Below are positions 7,004-8,334 of a stretch of DNA of 8,334 nucleotides, in pieces. A model generated the notes under the pieces. The model was not told the DNA's origin. It saw nothing but the letters and a program-made list of their open reading frames with translations, and ran no database searches. Numbering within the stretch: the first letter of the stretch is position 1; each line of letters starts with the position of its first letter. Source of the stretch: Dehalococcoidia bacterium UBA1222 (GTDB lineage Bacteria; Chloroflexota; Dehalococcoidia; Dehalococcoidales; UBA1222); the NCBI GenBank assembly GCA_002309415.1, contig DBXC01000009.1:43423-51756 (forward strand), written 5' to 3'. The translations under genes were made by a program, and so were the position numbers.

Positions 7004-7046
7004 ATGTCCAGCAGATCGATTAATAGAGATTTACTGGGGGGAAGAA

Positions 7047-7649
7047 ATGCTCTACGATGAGATATGCGTAATACCAGAGAATTGGTCCACGATCAGACTA
7101 AGAAATTCTATTCTTAAACTCTATTTGGATCATGAACCGGAAGATGTCACTGTTGCTCATATATGCGACCAGGCGCGCGTAGGACGAACTACTTTTTACT
7201 ATTATTTCCCCAACATCAACCACCTGGTAAATTATGTCTATTACTTCGACATAAAGGCTGATTTAGACGACCGTCATACGGTTAATAAGTTCAAATCATC
7301 AACATCAGATAGCCTGCAGCTAATGGTCGAAAAGAATTATTTTTACAAAAAAGCTTTACGGCTGAAAGGTCCTGATTGCTTCAGGGTTTTTCTTCCAGAC
7401 TTCTGGTATAACTTTCATAAACAAGAGCTAATGGATTATTACGGACTAAAAGCAATCGACAAAGTTGTAGATGCCACACTTAAGACTTCAGCGCATGGCC
7501 TTATGAATATTATTTTTGAGTGGATAGAATCAGGATGCACCACTTTTTCATGCGATGAGTTTGCAGAAATATGCGAAGAATATCAGGCACCTATAGTCAA
7601 ACAAATGAAACTCGACAAAGAATCCAAGAGCCTCCACCTACACTCTTAG
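7047..7649 (+). CDS. TetR/AcrR-family transcriptional regulator
   Basis: A 200-residue protein with a TetR-type N-terminal DNA-binding domain. The helix-turn-helix spans about residues 33-54: VTVAHICDQARVGRTTFYYYF, with the family-typical TTFYYYF recognition helix end. The rest (about 60-200) is a helical ligand-binding and dimerisation domain with no recognisable subfamily signature. It includes an aromatic-rich stretch at 96-132 and cysteines C111, C164, C169 and C176. The ATG follows a G-rich ribosome site (GGGGGGAAG, 7036-7044) that is not a perfect Shine-Dalgarno. The gene is divergent from the hydroxylase operon, so it probably controls that operon and perhaps itself, in response to the enzyme's substrate or product; this is inferred from position. 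The family assignment is firm. Confidence 0.92.
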   Translation: MLYDEICVIPENWSTIRLRNSILKLYLDHEPEDVTVAHICDQARVGRTTFYYYFPNINHLVNYVYYFDIKADLDDRHTVNKFKSSTSDSLQLMVEKNYFYKKALRLKGPDCFRVFLPDFWYNFHKQELMDYYGLKAIDKVVDATLKTSAHGLMNIIFEWIESGCTTFSCDEFAEICEEYQAPIVKQMKLDKESKSLHLHS

Positions 7650-7659
7650 TCAGTAAACA

Positions 7660-7674
7660 TCTGTTCCTAACAGA
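7660..7674 (+). repeat. short hairpin after the regulator gene
   Basis: TCTGTT (7660-7665) and AACAGA (7669-7674) pair around CCT, starting 11 bases after the regulator stop. An A-rich stretch follows rather than T's, so it is at best a weak terminator. Confidence 0.3.
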
Positions 7675-7688
7675 AAACAACACGCTCA

Positions 7689-7718
7689 AACTATGTTTTG
7701 ACCCTCATACACATAGTT
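7689..7718. promoter_or_regulatory. 8-bp inverted repeat around the -35 box upstream of the epimerase gene
   Basis: AACTATGT (7689-7696) and ACATAGTT (7711-7718) are perfect inverted copies separated by 14 bases. They bracket the TTGACC -35-like box. A single AACTATGT also overlaps the -10 region of the regulator promoter (7000-7007). This could be an operator, but a further copy inside the ATPase gene (937-944) shows the word is not unique to promoters. Confidence 0.35.
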
Positions 7719-7726
7719 GTTAAACT
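7698..7726 (+). promoter_or_regulatory. sigma-70-like promoter of the epimerase gene
   Basis: TTGACC (7698-7703) and TAAACT (7721-7726) are 17 bases apart, the optimal spacing. They match the consensus at 5/6 and 4/6. Transcription would start near 7733, about 33 bases before the start codon. Confidence 0.5.
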
Positions 7727-7754
7727 TGCAGCAGAATTGGAAACTCCTCATTTT

Positions 7755-7759
7755 GGAGG
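7755..7759 (+). promoter_or_regulatory. Shine-Dalgarno choosing the second of two adjacent ATGs
   Basis: GGAGG ends three bases before the ATG at 7763 and six bases before the ATG at 7766. The six-base spacing favours 7766, giving a protein that starts MRIVTSSEMQ. Confidence 0.65.
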
Positions 7760-7765
7760 GCAATG

Positions 7766-8334
7766 ATGCGCATCGTTACGTCATCTGAAATGCAAAACGT
7801 TGAAAAAGCGAGTTACGCCGCAGGACTCACCGAAAAAGTTCTCATGTACAATGCCGGCAAATCCGTCTGCGACATGGTAACTGGGACTGATACTCCCAAT
7901 AACATCGCGATCCTCGTGGGCCCCGGCAACAACGGCGGCGACGGATTAGTCTGCGCCTTCCTGCTTTCCGAGAACAACAATAACGTCAAAGTGATCCTTT
8001 GCGGTCCCCGCAAGGCCGATTATCCTGAACTGTCACTCGTCGATAAACCCAACATCAAGCTTATCAAGATAAATGATGCCGACGAAGCATCAGAGAAAAT
8101 CACTGAAGCGCTTCAGGATACCGACATCGTCGTCGACGGCATCTTCGGCACTGGCCAGAACCGACCCCTCACAGGCCTTTTTGCCGAGATCGCAGCCTGT
8201 GTGAATACGATCAAGGAAGCACGGCCGGAACTGACGGTCTACGCTATCGATGTTCCGACCGGCGTTAACAGCGACGACGGTACATGCGACAAGAACGCCA
8301 TCATTTGCGATCATACGATCACACTGGGACTGCC
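7766..8334 (+). CDS. nnrE: NAD(P)H-hydrate epimerase (YjeF N-terminal domain), cut by the window end
   Basis: A cytoplasmic metabolite-repair enzyme that interconverts the R and S forms of damaged, hydrated NAD(P)H so that the partner dehydratase can restore the cofactor. The visible 189 residues show the family signatures: IVTSSEMQNVEKAS at the start, VLMYNAGKSV (25-34), the phosphate loop VGPGNNGGDG (51-60), DGIFGTGQNRPLTG (124-137) and IDVPTGVNSDDG (161-172). The reading frame is open to the right edge. In many bacteria this domain is fused to the ADP-dependent dehydratase domain (NnrD); whether that is so here cannot be seen. It looks more GC-rich (about 55% on several lines) with C-ending codons, unlike the upstream regulator (about 41-44%). 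It is a housekeeping gene with its own promoter-like sequence and probably not part of the hydroxylase system. Confidence 0.93.
   Translation, partial: MRIVTSSEMQNVEKASYAAGLTEKVLMYNAGKSVCDMVTGTDTPNNIAILVGPGNNGGDGLVCAFLLSENNNNVKVILCGPRKADYPELSLVDKPNIKLIKINDADEASEKITEALQDTDIVVDGIFGTGQNRPLTGLFAEIAACVNTIKEARPELTVYAIDVPTGVNSDDGTCDKNAIICDHTITLGL

Larger units (their letters stand above)
6797..7046. promoter_or_regulatory. divergent control region between the hydroxylase operon and the TetR-type regulator
   Basis: This 250-bp AT-rich gap holds no gene. It must drive the operon leftward and the regulator rightward. Short inverted repeats stand out: TGAAA-GTA-TTTCA (6844-6856), GTTCTTGAAGAAC (6890-6902), an imperfect AACAAACT/AGTTTTGTT (6900-6919) and ATGTA-N4-TACAT (6944-6957). 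GGTTGAAA occurs in inverted orientation at 6972-6979 (+) and 6852-6859 (-), each containing a TTGAAA that resembles a -35 box. I found no convincing -10 box for the leftward promoter; the best candidate after the minus-strand TTGAAA is TTAGGA at 17 bases. TetR-family proteins usually bind such palindromes, but which one is the operator is a guess. Confidence 0.6.

Overview
The window shows about seven genes from what looks like an anaerobic bacterium. GC is moderate, roughly 45% by eye. Shine-Dalgarno sequences are strong, and the two promoter-like sites fit the sigma-70 pattern. The gene content (a Tat-anchored molybdenum hydroxylase, a DUF4143-type ATPase and a TetR-type regulator) would suit a clostridial or related Gram-positive anaerobe. 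This placement is an inference; nothing in the window fixes the taxon.

Layout. Positions 4-1230 (+) encode a stand-alone AAA ATPase of the DUF4143 type. It converges on an unrecognised 424-residue protein at 1295-2569 (-). Upstream of that protein on the minus strand is a three-gene molybdenum hydroxylase operon, transcribed right to left: a [2Fe-2S] small subunit (6056-6796), a molybdopterin large subunit (3621-6056) and an FAD subunit with an iron-sulfur type cysteine insertion (2635-3603). The small and large genes overlap by one base (TAATG), and the large and FAD genes are 17 bases apart. A near-perfect 13-bp hairpin (2592-2623) separates the FAD gene from the 424-residue gene. A 250-bp divergent control region rich in short palindromes separates the operon from a TetR-family regulator (7047-7649, +), the obvious candidate for its control. 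The window ends inside an NAD(P)H-hydrate epimerase gene (7766 to the right edge, +) with its own promoter-like sequence.

How the genes work together. The three subunits together supply the usual xanthine dehydrogenase family electron path: molybdenum site, two [2Fe-2S] clusters, a probable [4Fe-4S] cluster in the FAD subunit, and FAD. Only the small subunit carries an export signal, a twin-arginine motif followed by a lipobox, so the assembled complex is probably exported by that one signal and anchored outside the membrane. The substrate cannot be read from the sequence. The most unusual part is the region between the lipid anchor and the ferredoxin domain of the small subunit. It has a tandem Thr-rich four-residue repeat, encoded by six 12-bp units, and then a segment with exact C2H2 zinc-finger spacing in which Asp replaces the second Cys.
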